From NCBI GenBank assembly GCA_014523625.1, contig JAATVP010000204.1, forward strand, positions 1 through 10,546: a stretch of DNA of 10,546 nucleotides, written 5' to 3'. How positions within the stretch are numbered: position 1 is the first letter of the stretch; every line of letters starts with the position of its first letter. The translations under genes and the position numbers were made by a program. The notes under the pieces were generated by a model. The model was not told the origin of the DNA. It worked only from the letters and a program-made list of their open reading frames with translations, and did not search any database. Below are positions 1-6,060 of the stretch, one piece after another. Source of the DNA: Nitrososphaerales archaeon TH5896. Its GTDB lineage: Archaea > Thermoproteota > Nitrososphaeria > Nitrososphaerales > Nitrososphaeraceae.

Positions 1-2
1 AC

Positions 3-8
3 TATAAT
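3..8 (+). promoter_or_regulatory. TATA-like box of the tRNA-Arg gene
   Basis: The hexamer TATAAT is centred about 30 bases before the first base of the tRNA. That is close to the usual TATA-to-start distance in archaea if transcription starts a few bases before the tRNA. The site lies at the window edge, so its upstream BRE part cannot be judged. It is a position-based inference. Confidence 0.4.
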
Positions 9-35
9 AATTGGTTTGGCATCATCGGGATTGTG

Positions 36-141
36 GGGCTCGTGGCGCAGACTGGACAAAAGACTAATTGTTCAGGCGAAAAATGGACAGCGCGGACGCC
101 TCCTAAGCGTCAGGCCGAGGGTTCAAATCCCTCCGAGCCCG
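36..141 (+). tRNA. tRNA-Arg(CCU), interrupted in the D-loop
   Basis: Decodes AGG arginine codons. All arms can be built by eye: acceptor 36-42 pairs with 134-140 (7 of 7), discriminator G141, D-stem GCGC 45-48 with GCGC 90-93, anticodon stem 95-99 with 107-111, anticodon loop 100-106 with anticodon CCU at 102-104, and T-stem 117-121 with 129-133 around loop TTCAAAT. No CCA is encoded, as is common in archaea. The gene is 106 bases long; removing 31 bases from the D-loop leaves a normal 75-base tRNA with the conserved GG of the D-loop. Without that removal the D-loop would be far too long. A CCA-less gene with a small intron fits an archaeal host. The alternative is a tRNA inactivated by insertion. 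Confidence 0.9.
53..83 (+). other. 31-base D-loop intron or insertion in tRNA-Arg
   Basis: A direct repeat TGGACA occurs at 53-58 and 84-89. Any 31-base block beginning between 53 and 59 can therefore be removed with the same mature product, and the exact ends cannot be fixed from sequence alone. The position, in the D-loop just before the 3' half of the D-stem, is non-canonical; the usual archaeal site is after the anticodon (37/38). A stem is possible between 52-57 (CUGGAC) and 70-75 (GUUCAG), but I could not fold a textbook bulge-helix-bulge motif with cuts that respect the repeat. Confidence 0.65.
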
Positions 142-475
142 CTTTACATACGGGTTCATATACTTCTACAGCGAACTAGATAACTGGTCGATTACGGTAA
201 AAGTTGCCATCTAGTCAAACGCTATCATCCGGGTTAACCAATAAAAATAACAAATCTTTATTTATTTTTTAAGAACGGATGGATGCCGATTGTTGGGGTT
301 TTTACATTTGCTCTTATCTGACATTATTATCAACAACGTTACTAATCAGAGAGCAACAATCTCTCCCTTGTGATATCGCTTACGATATTATGCGATTAAA
401 AGCCCTGGCTTGTCTGGTAAGTATTAGACAAATCATTATTGTTAGGAAATAAAAATAATAATTCGAACATTCGAT
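142..475. other. Intergenic stretch, AT-rich, no supported gene
   Basis: No convincing gene is seen. A T-rich tract at 255-270 may end the tRNA transcript, though it is over 100 bases away. Three short inverted repeats follow: GAGAG/CTCTC at 349-353 and 361-365, ATATCG/CGATAT at 373-378 and 383-388, and TTGTCT/AGACAA at 410-415 and 426-431. I looked here in all forward frames for the missing N-terminus of the following binding-protein gene and found nothing recognisable; its frame is closed by a TAA at 458-460. Confidence 0.5.
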
Positions 476-1330
476 ATGCCTGTGAAGATTTACTGGATGA
501 CAAGATTTGTCCCAAATGATCTTGAGCAAGCTAAGGTTATTGCAAAGGAAATGTGGAATCAAGGCATAAGGATAGTAGTTCCCCTTTGGAGGAATGATAT
601 TTACGGTCATGAGCTAATGCAAGGGGTTAGGAACGAATTTCAAAAATTAGGTGGCAAGTTTGATGAGAATTCTGATAATATTGGTTACGCTCCGAGGACC
701 GGGCAATTGGCCGCTAGTTTACATAGGATCAATTTCATAATGTGGGACAATACTTTGAAAGCTATAGAAGAAAGGGTAGAAAATGCATTGTCCAATCACA
801 CTCAAGAACAAATAGGAGTATTTATGGTCTCGCTTGATGAAGTTACTCCGTTATTTATCCAGGCCTATAACCATCCGATTCTATCAAAGGTAAGGTGGTT
901 CGGAAGCGACGGGACTGCGCTCAACGAAAAACTCATTAGGAATCCAGAATCGGCTCTATTTGCCATAAATACTTCGTACAACAGTTCTATCTTCAGTCTC
1001 CAATACGGAAACCAGGAGAAACTAGATGAATTACTGGAGGAGATTCGGTTACGGGCGCATGTGACGCCGTCGCCATATTCCGTTGTCGCATATGATGCGT
1101 TTTGGGTTGCAGCTTTGGCAGAAAATGTTACTATGCTCAACGAAGGAAATCACACCTCAAGGGAAGCCATAGTGGATTCTGCAAATTCGTATTTTGGAGT
1201 GACTGGCAACACTTCTCTCAATGCTGTGGGTGACAGAGCTAACGGTCAGTACGATTACTGGAAGGTAGTGGCGAAAGACGTTGGTGGTACAGCTCCAACT
1301 TTTTCTTGGAATAGGACGACTGATAAGTAA
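476..1330 (+). CDS. ABC substrate-binding protein, branched-chain amino acid type, N-terminally truncated (probable gene remnant)
   Basis: The 284-residue frame resembles the C-terminal two thirds of a type I periplasmic binding protein (Peripla_BP_6/LivK-like), which captures amino acids or related solutes outside the cell for an ABC importer. Family-like stretches are FVPNDLEQAKVIAKEMW (residues 11-27), a strand plus loop RIVVPLWRNDIYG (32-44), VRWFGSDGTALNE, and SPYSVVAYDAFWVAALAE near the end. Full family members are usually around 400 residues and start with a signal peptide or lipobox. Here the frame opens at residue 1 almost inside the second half of the fold, with a stop 16 bases upstream and no export signal, no Shine-Dalgarno site and no clear TATA box. 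The product could not be exported or form both lobes, so this is probably a decaying fragment. No permease or ATPase gene is adjacent. A related, more decayed copy follows directly. Confidence 0.7.
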   Translation: MPVKIYWMTRFVPNDLEQAKVIAKEMWNQGIRIVVPLWRNDIYGHELMQGVRNEFQKLGGKFDENSDNIGYAPRTGQLAASLHRINFIMWDNTLKAIEERVENALSNHTQEQIGVFMVSLDEVTPLFIQAYNHPILSKVRWFGSDGTALNEKLIRNPESALFAINTSYNSSIFSLQYGNQEKLDELLEEIRLRAHVTPSPYSVVAYDAFWVAALAENVTMLNEGNHTSREAIVDSANSYFGVTGNTSLNAVGDRANGQYDYWKVVAKDVGGTAPTFSWNRTTDK

Positions 1331-1453
1331 TCATCCCGGTGACAACCTAACGCCTATTACATAAGTATCTAGTTACCTTTTAGAAAACATAAAATGTGGA
1401 GGAACGAATTGATCCTAAACTAAATAGTTCCACCTCGCACTCTTTCCCCCTGC

Positions 1454-1894
1454 AGCGATGGCTCTGCGCTGAACGAAGTTGTTGAAAGAAATATCGAGGC
1501 AAAATTTGCAGTAAAAACAAACTTCATAAATCCGTAAGTCGGGTTAGGAGGGGAAGAAGAAACTAAAAAAATGAGAGTGCTGCATCCCTAAATCACATAT
1601 TTAGAAAGAGGATAGGTGAATTTCATAGCACATAGACGAAGGATAAAGTGCTAAAAGATCAAGGGAAGAATTCAACTGTAATGCAGAGACACACAACATT
1701 GGTGTTTTGAAAGACCTTTATTGAAATAGCTAACTCATATAGGTATTATAGGTAAAACAGTTCTTAACGAATATGGCGATAAGAAATTTGGATACTATGA
1801 TTTTTGGACTTTAAAGGGCAAGGGAGAAAATAACAATAGCTTGGATTTTCATTGGGCACGTGCCGGAAAGGCTCAATTAGCGGCAGGCGATTAG
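1454..1894 (+). pseudogene. Second, heavily decayed copy of the same binding-protein family
   Basis: Two islands of similarity to the gene just upstream lie in the same order. The frame at 1454-1534 reads SDGSALNEVVERNIEAKFAV and continues for seven residues to a stop; it parallels SDGTALNEKLIRNPESALFA upstream. The frame at 1751-1891 begins GKTVLNEYGDKKFGYYDFW, parallels GNTSLNAVGDRANGQYDYW, and ends at TAG 1892-1894, close to the expected C-terminus. Just before it, EIANSY (1723-1740) parallels SANSYF in another frame, showing a frameshift near 1740. Between the islands are several stops in every frame. The N-terminal half is not visible. The simplest reading is an old tandem duplication, or two related genes, now eroding. 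I compared the copies by eye only. Confidence 0.75.
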
Positions 1895-2263
1895 GCGGAT
1901 ATATCTGAGAAGATACGGTTCATAAACTAGAGTAAGAGCGAATTTGAAAAATTCATAGTCATTCGCAGTGGGCGTCCAAGTGTCCAGGGATTAACAGGCC
2001 ATACGACTGTGTTCAAAATCAGATAGCTCTAACAATTCATCTAGAGAAACATAAACATGAGCAATTATGTCAATTACGCATAGACGATGCTCTTAGAAAG
2101 ATCCTTGTTCAATCCGTTGATTTTGAAGCTGAGCACTTTCGTGGCTGCGTTGAACCATTTCTACATTTATAGTACAATAACCATTCAGAACTATACCGCT
2201 CATTTCTCATGCGCATCTCAAATCAGGATCTAAAATATTGTCAATTGAATTCATGGGCAGTTT
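1895..2263. other. Long non-genic stretch with a possible coding relic
   Basis: No complete gene is visible on either strand. One forward frame is open from 1948 to a TAG at 2170-2172 without an ATG or GTG. It reads LEKHKHEQLCQLRIDDALRK around 2041-2100 and then about 20 more protein-like residues. The same frame continues after the stop for about 35 codons into the end of the next gene. I do not recognise it. It could be another gene relic or chance. On the minus strand I looked for a nitrilase domain after the acetyltransferase and found none. Confidence 0.4.
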
Positions 2264-2923
2264 CTATGGACTTTGGTATATAGGATTTAACCATTCTATG
2301 AAACATGCATAATTCAGAGAGCGAACATCTTCCAAGTAGTTTGGGAGTATTTTGACAGATCTAAACCCAATATCCAATTCGAATGTCAAAACAGGATCTC
2401 TTAATTCCCTTTTCATCACTTTCTCAGCATATTCATACACAGATATCTTGTCTGCGTGTTCAGTGTAATTGAATAATCTTCCTCCTCCTATCATTCTCCT
2501 AAGGTTTTGCTTAATTACTAATTCTTTCCACCTGTCAATAATCATGCTTCCAATACCTTCATGTCTGTGTTTTGGATGTGTAGAAATATCTGCTAAATAT
2601 AATGTGTCTCCATTTGGGATATGGGTTGTAAATAACCCGTCAGCAGTAATGCCTTTCCATGTATGCTCCGCGTACTCAGGATTAAGGGTGACTATAAAAG
2701 TACTGGCAGAACCGACTATAGTACCGTCTGGTTCAACGGCAACAAATTGTCCTTGTGGAAAAATGGTAAGATGACTTTCAAGCTCTTCTGAACGCCATAT
2801 ATTTCCGTAAGGAGCAAGATATGGATAGGATTCCTTCTGCAAATCCACTATTTTAGAAATGTCTAGTTGATTCGTATTTCTAACAATAACTCCTAAATCA
2901 CGCGGACGTAATGAATCAGACAT
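2264..2923 (-). CDS. GNAT family N-acetyltransferase (nitrilase-associated type)
   Basis: A 219-residue cytoplasmic acetyltransferase predicted to move an acetyl group from acetyl-CoA to an unknown amine. The acetyl-CoA pyrophosphate loop is clear: YLADISTHPKHRHEGIGSM (residues 109-127), with R120-x-x-G123-x-G125. Other stretches, namely GDTLYLADISTHP, NLRRMIGGGRLFNY (140-153), ELRDPVLTFELDIGFR and a C-terminal ACFIEWLNP, resemble from memory the N-terminal GNAT domain that some bacteria fuse to a carbon-nitrogen hydrolase (YhcX-like proteins). Here the protein stops after the GNAT domain, and no hydrolase gene is nearby. The start ATG is supported by a TATA-like element about 36 bases upstream. 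It stands alone, with a non-genic stretch on each side. Family assignment is firm; the substrate is unknown. Confidence 0.85.
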   Translation of the reverse strand: MSDSLRPRDLGVIVRNTNQLDISKIVDLQKESYPYLAPYGNIWRSEELESHLTIFPQGQFVAVEPDGTIVGSASTFIVTLNPEYAEHTWKGITADGLFTTHIPNGDTLYLADISTHPKHRHEGIGSMIIDRWKELVIKQNLRRMIGGGRLFNYTEHADKISVYEYAEKVMKRELRDPVLTFELDIGFRSVKILPNYLEDVRSLNYACFIEWLNPIYQSP

Positions 2924-3289
2924 ATATTCGTATATTCATAGTACTACCTTGAAAGATATTTAAGTTTGTATTATGGTTTTGACGAAATGAACAATATCGC
3001 TAGATCATTTTTTTATACTGATAGTTTATAGGTCTCGGCACAGATTTATGATTTAGGGAACTCTAGTTAGCTAATTTGTTCATTACTTCGATTGCGATCC
3101 TTGAAGCTGGAACTGTAACAGAGTATGTATTAACCTATTAACTAGATACTGCCGAATAGTAACGAATCGACTGAAAACTGATCCACGATTAGACCAAGAC
3201 TAATTTCCATTCATCTGGCGTCTTTGGATTTTCATTTAGAATAAGGTAGGAATAAAATGGTGGTTAGATGCAATTCAAATGAATTCTTA
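2924..3289. other. Intergenic stretch holding the acetyltransferase promoter
   Basis: Apart from the promoter near 2956-2963 this stretch shows no complete gene. A minus-strand frame from 3134 down to a TAG at 3063-3065 reads TYSVTVPASRIAIEVMNKLA. It looks like the tail of a protein, but its frame is closed by a stop at 3135-3137 and I do not recognise the family. The stretch also contains a seven-T run at 3008-3014. Confidence 0.4.
2956..2963 (-). promoter_or_regulatory. TATA-like box of the GNAT gene
   Basis: On the minus strand this reads TTAAATAT, centred about 36 bases before the ATG. With the usual 25-27 base spacing it would give a leader of roughly ten bases. The call rests on position and composition only. 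Confidence 0.4.
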
Positions 3290-4288
3290 CTAAGTTTGTG
3301 GTTTTGGATATCCGGGTTTTACTAGATCTGCAATATCCACCCAACACTTGGCAATCCGGTCCATAGAGTAGATGCAATTAAGAATCGAAATGTTGGGGTC
3401 AGGTTGTGAACCCTTAGTAGATTTCTCTTTTATAGATACAGATAGGTTTGAGAATTTTAGGTACATCTTTACTACTTCCTCGCTCAGCAAATCGTCTTTA
3501 GCAATAAATGCGCTTATAGATCTGTGTTGCATATTGTCAACAATCGTCCCTGCCTCCACGATTTCAGTTCCAAATCCAGTTCCCCATAATTTGGGTATTG
3601 TTGACGAAAATTCTGAGACATAATCACCAGCACTTTCTAGGTGGCTCGCCGCTACTCTGTAATCGAGTATGTCAATATTGCTTAAATTAAGCTTGCGTGC
3701 AATTCGCTGATTTAGCATTGCACCTCTGATTAGGCGAACCAACAAGAAGTACTGTCTATCGATTTCATCATCTCTTCTTATTATGAGCTTGATCAGCTTC
3801 GTATCTTTATTCACTATAGCCTTAAGCCCATCTCTCATCATACCTTTGATTATTGCATTCATTCTACGAAGTAACTTTGCGGCATCTAGTGAACTAGCAT
3901 CAATAAGGAACTGAAAGTTAATGTTGAGACTATCCTCATCAACAATTTCGAGTCCTACGAGCTTGCCTGAAGCAGTTAGGATTTTCTCTCGATCCTCATA
4001 ATCTATTGGGGTTCTAGCCTTGATCCTGATGTTATCATAACCTAATAGATAAGCTCCGAATAGTTGGTTAATAAGAATATCCACAACCCTGGCTGGGTAA
4101 TTGATGCCAAACCCCCGAATAATCCCATTCCTATCATTTGACGGAAGAATGGCAATTGAATTATCATTGCTGAGTTCCATTAGAATGGTATCGCCTTTTT
4201 TAAGCTGGTTCTGGCGAACCCAATTAGCCGGAAGTGATACAAGCGAGCTACTTCCTATCTTCTGAAGGCGGCGAGCATACGAGGCCAT
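3290..4288 (-). CDS. AbrB-domain PhoU family phosphate uptake regulator
   Basis: A 332-residue predicted cytoplasmic regulator. Residues 1-45 form a SpoVT/AbrB-type swapped-hairpin DNA-binding domain: RRLQKIGSSSLVSLPANWV (6-24), followed by LKKGDTILMEL. The remainder is mostly helical and matches the two PhoU repeats in layout: one around LDAAKLLRRMNAIIKGMMRDGLKAI and IRRDDEIDRQYFLLVRLIRG, the second starting after YRVAASHLESAGDYVSEFSS. This AbrB-PhoU arrangement is typical of archaea, where it is annotated as a phosphate uptake regulator. Bacterial PhoU lacks the AbrB part and works with PhoR and the Pst transporter. No pst genes are nearby. It is divergent from the CoA operon, separated by 67 bases that hold a perfect palindrome. 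Family assignment is firm; its regulon and any link to CoA synthesis are inference. Confidence 0.88.
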   Translation of the reverse strand: MASYARRLQKIGSSSLVSLPANWVRQNQLKKGDTILMELSNDNSIAILPSNDRNGIIRGFGINYPARVVDILINQLFGAYLLGYDNIRIKARTPIDYEDREKILTASGKLVGLEIVDEDSLNINFQFLIDASSLDAAKLLRRMNAIIKGMMRDGLKAIVNKDTKLIKLIIRRDDEIDRQYFLLVRLIRGAMLNQRIARKLNLSNIDILDYRVAASHLESAGDYVSEFSSTIPKLWGTGFGTEIVEAGTIVDNMQHRSISAFIAKDDLLSEEVVKMYLKFSNLSVSIKEKSTKGSQPDPNISILNCIYSMDRIAKCWVDIADLVKPGYPKPQT

Positions 4289-4293
4289 TTAAA

Positions 4294-4309
4294 TTTAAAC
4301 ATGTTTAAA
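4294..4309. promoter_or_regulatory. Perfect 16-bp palindrome, candidate operator
   Basis: TTTAAACATGTTTAAA is a perfect inverted repeat lying 6 bases before the phoU-like ATG. The unit TTTAAAC recurs at 4294-4300 and 4304-4310, with ATTAAAC at 4313-4319, so the copies are spaced about one helical turn apart. The palindrome sits between the probable TATA element and the start codon of the regulator, where a bound dimer would block its transcription. It lies upstream of the pantoate kinase promoter. Autoregulation by the AbrB domain is the natural guess. AT-rich palindromes also occur by chance, so function is unproven. Confidence 0.5.
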
Positions 4310-4310
4310 C

Positions 4311-4318
4311 TAATTAAA
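4311..4318 (-). promoter_or_regulatory. Possible TATA box of the PhoU-type regulator
   Basis: On the minus strand this reads TTTAATTA, centred about 26 bases before the ATG, which would give an almost leaderless mRNA. The whole spacer is AT-rich, so other placements are possible. Confidence 0.3.
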
Positions 4319-4325
4319 CATTATT

Positions 4326-4333
4326 CTTATATT
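4326..4333 (+). promoter_or_regulatory. TATA-like box of the CoA biosynthesis operon
   Basis: CTTATATT is centred about 26 bases before ATG 4356, the spacing expected for a leaderless transcript starting at or next to that ATG. It supports 4356 over the in-frame ATG at 4386 as the start of the first gene. The call rests on position only. Confidence 0.4.
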
Positions 4334-4355
4334 ATCAGTAAATCATAAATAGGTT

Positions 4356-5303
4356 ATGGCTGCGTTACTCTCAAATGTTGTCGCCATGTCTACGGCATTC
4401 AGCCCCGGACATGTAACAGGCATATTTGCTCCTGCAGATTCAAAGCAAACAGATATTCTTAGCAAGGGTTCGGTAGGTGCAGGATTTTCAATTTCCAATG
4501 GCATTACAACGACCGCTAAAACTTTAGAGGCTAAAACCAAGGGCTATAGTATCTCAATTGACGGTATTCAGGTTCAAAAAGCGCCTGTTTCATCGTATGT
4601 TGCAGAACACTATCTCAATCTGATTGATAAGCCTATTTTCCTGCAGATTAACCACGTTACCGAGATACCTATTGGATTTGGTCTTGGCTCAAGTGGCGCG
4701 GCAGCATTGAGCCTCTCATATGCCTTAAATGATTCATTGAAAATAGGCCTTAGCAAGGTGGAGGCTGCTCAAGTAGCTCATTGTGCCGATATTGAATGCA
4801 AAACGGGGCTAGGTACGGTTGCTGCCTTATTTGCAGGGGGTTACGAGATTCGGTTGAAACCAGGTGCTCCAGGGAAGGGACTGACATTGAGAAAGGAACT
4901 TGAAGACTACGTTGCGGCTATCCTTTGTATTTCACCTCTATCCACAAATAAAATACTGAGTGATCGATTAATGAACATGGGCGATAATAATTGCTGTTCT
5001 AGAGAACTGTTGAATAGATTGAAGTCAATGGATGACATTGAAGGATTTCTGGACTCTTCATTGGGCCTTGCGACCACCTTGGGCTTGACCAATGGCATTT
5101 GTAAGGGTCCCATTCGAGCTCTGAAATCTGAAGGAATCAAATGTAGTATTGCGTTATTTGGTGAAACAGTGTTCACAATTATTCGACGCGAAAAATCAAA
5201 AGAAGTGCGATCATGTCTGAGTAAATTTGGGGGAACGATTATCGAAGCTAGCATCGATTCAATGGGCGCTAGAATGCTATGCGAATGTAAGTATGCGAAT
5301 TAG
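4356..5303 (+). CDS. PoK: Pantoate kinase (archaeal GHMP kinase)
   Basis: Phosphorylates pantoate to 4-phosphopantoate with ATP, the archaeal first step after pantoate (bacteria instead condense pantoate before phosphorylating). The 315-residue protein has the GHMP-kinase ATP loop IPIGFGLGSSGAAALS (residues 104-119, core G109-L-G-S-S-G-A). It has a family-like N-terminus AFSPGHVTGIFAP and a C-terminal SIDSMGARML segment. The identity is strongly backed by the next gene, the enzyme that uses its product. ATG 4356 fits a leaderless start behind a TATA-like box. The in-frame ATG at 4386 gives a protein beginning MSTAFSPGH, which is closer to the usual family start, so either may be used. It is the first gene of the operon and overlaps the next by 11 bases. 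Confidence 0.92.
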   Translation: MAALLSNVVAMSTAFSPGHVTGIFAPADSKQTDILSKGSVGAGFSISNGITTTAKTLEAKTKGYSISIDGIQVQKAPVSSYVAEHYLNLIDKPIFLQINHVTEIPIGFGLGSSGAAALSLSYALNDSLKIGLSKVEAAQVAHCADIECKTGLGTVAALFAGGYEIRLKPGAPGKGLTLRKELEDYVAAILCISPLSTNKILSDRLMNMGDNNCCSRELLNRLKSMDDIEGFLDSSLGLATTLGLTNGICKGPIRALKSEGIKCSIALFGETVFTIIRREKSKEVRSCLSKFGGTIIEASIDSMGARMLCECKYAN

Positions 5304-6060
5304 TATTCCAAAAAATCATCCGAGAGCAGTGTCTCTAGGAATTAGAGAAATGCTTGTGGATGGATTAAAAGCTGGCCTTGTTGTTGAGGAAGGGCTGATC
5401 GCACACGGAAGAGGAGAGACTTTTGACTATCTGATAGGCGAGAAAACAACACCAAGTGCCATCATGGCCATCAACACCGCTGCGGCACTATTGCTTATGT
5501 CTAGTCATCCCATCATATCTGTTAACGGGAATTTTGCTGCCCTGTGTGGGAAAGAAATAATTAACTTGAGTAGAGCATGCGGGGCACTGATTGAAGTGAA
5601 TCTATTCTATCATTCAGTGCGAAGAGAGCGTGCGATACAGAATCATCTCGAAAAATTAGGGGCAACAGATGTTTTGGGAGTAGGCAGGGATAGGAGTGCG
5701 AAAATTCCCAACTTGAATGGGGAACGTAAGCGCGTGGATCCAAGAGGTATCGCAGTTGCTGACACCGTATTTGTTCCTCTGGAAGACGGAGACAGGACTG
5801 AAGCACTGATACGAATGGGTAAAAAGGTAATAGCAGTTGATCTAAATCCACTCTCGAGGACTGCAGTCCATGCGACTATATGTATAGTTGATAACGTTGT
5901 CAGGGTAATCCCTATTTTGATTCAGATGATTTTGGAGCTTAAAGGCAAGAACAGACATTCTTTAACAAGCATGATTAGGAGATTTGACAATCTTAGAAAT
6001 CTGAATGAAAGCCTAAAACTTATACGTCTCGGAGGTTCTGAAATTAGTGCAACCGTATAG
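5293..6060 (+). CDS. PPS: 4-phosphopantoate--beta-alanine ligase (phosphopantothenate synthetase)
   Basis: Joins 4-phosphopantoate to beta-alanine with ATP to give 4'-phosphopantothenate; it is the archaeal replacement for bacterial PanC plus pantothenate kinase. The 255-residue protein carries the family's hallmark blocks: HPRAVSLGIRE (9-19), GLIAHGRGETFDYLIGEKTT (34-53), PIISVNGNFAAL (73-84), IEVNLFY (100-106), VPLEDGDRTEAL (161-172) and VDLNPLSRTA (182-191). Length is normal for the family. The frame is open upstream to a TTG at 5227, but the ATG at 5293 puts HPR near residue 10 as in relatives and gives a short, operon-like overlap with the pantoate kinase gene, so I chose it. No clear Shine-Dalgarno site precedes it, so translation is probably coupled. 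Confidence 0.93.
   Translation: MRISIPKNHPRAVSLGIREMLVDGLKAGLVVEEGLIAHGRGETFDYLIGEKTTPSAIMAINTAAALLLMSSHPIISVNGNFAALCGKEIINLSRACGALIEVNLFYHSVRRERAIQNHLEKLGATDVLGVGRDRSAKIPNLNGERKRVDPRGIAVADTVFVPLEDGDRTEALIRMGKKVIAVDLNPLSRTAVHATICIVDNVVRVIPILIQMILELKGKNRHSLTSMIRRFDNLRNLNESLKLIRLGGSEISATV
6031..6036 (+). promoter_or_regulatory. Shine-Dalgarno site of panB
   Basis: GGAGGT lies 10 bases before GTG 6047, inside the end of the phosphopantothenate synthetase gene. It is the only strong ribosome binding site seen in the operon, and it decides the GTG start of panB, which has no nearby in-frame ATG. Confidence 0.6.

Noticed and set aside
279..452. A 57-codon forward frame with an ATG and a hydrophobic segment (FYICSYLTLLSTTLL).
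   Set aside because: No ribosome binding site, no family resemblance, and such short frames are expected by chance in AT-rich DNA.
865..1140. Minus-strand frame of 91 residues inside the binding-protein frame.
   Set aside because: It is an antisense shadow of the clear binding-protein reading on the plus strand and has no protein-like motifs.
1331..2263. Possible insertion sequence or integrated element explaining the decayed block.
   Set aside because: No transposase motif, no terminal inverted repeats and no target duplication could be seen; the islands match the neighbouring binding protein instead.
2469..2774. Plus-strand frame of 101 residues opposite the acetyltransferase.
   Set aside because: Antisense to a gene with an intact GNAT motif; composition is rich in Cys and Pro with no recognisable fold.
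5227..5292. Extension of the phosphopantothenate synthetase gene to a TTG start.
   Set aside because: It would add 22 residues unlike the family and a 77-base overlap with pantoate kinase; ATG 5293 gives the usual N-terminus.
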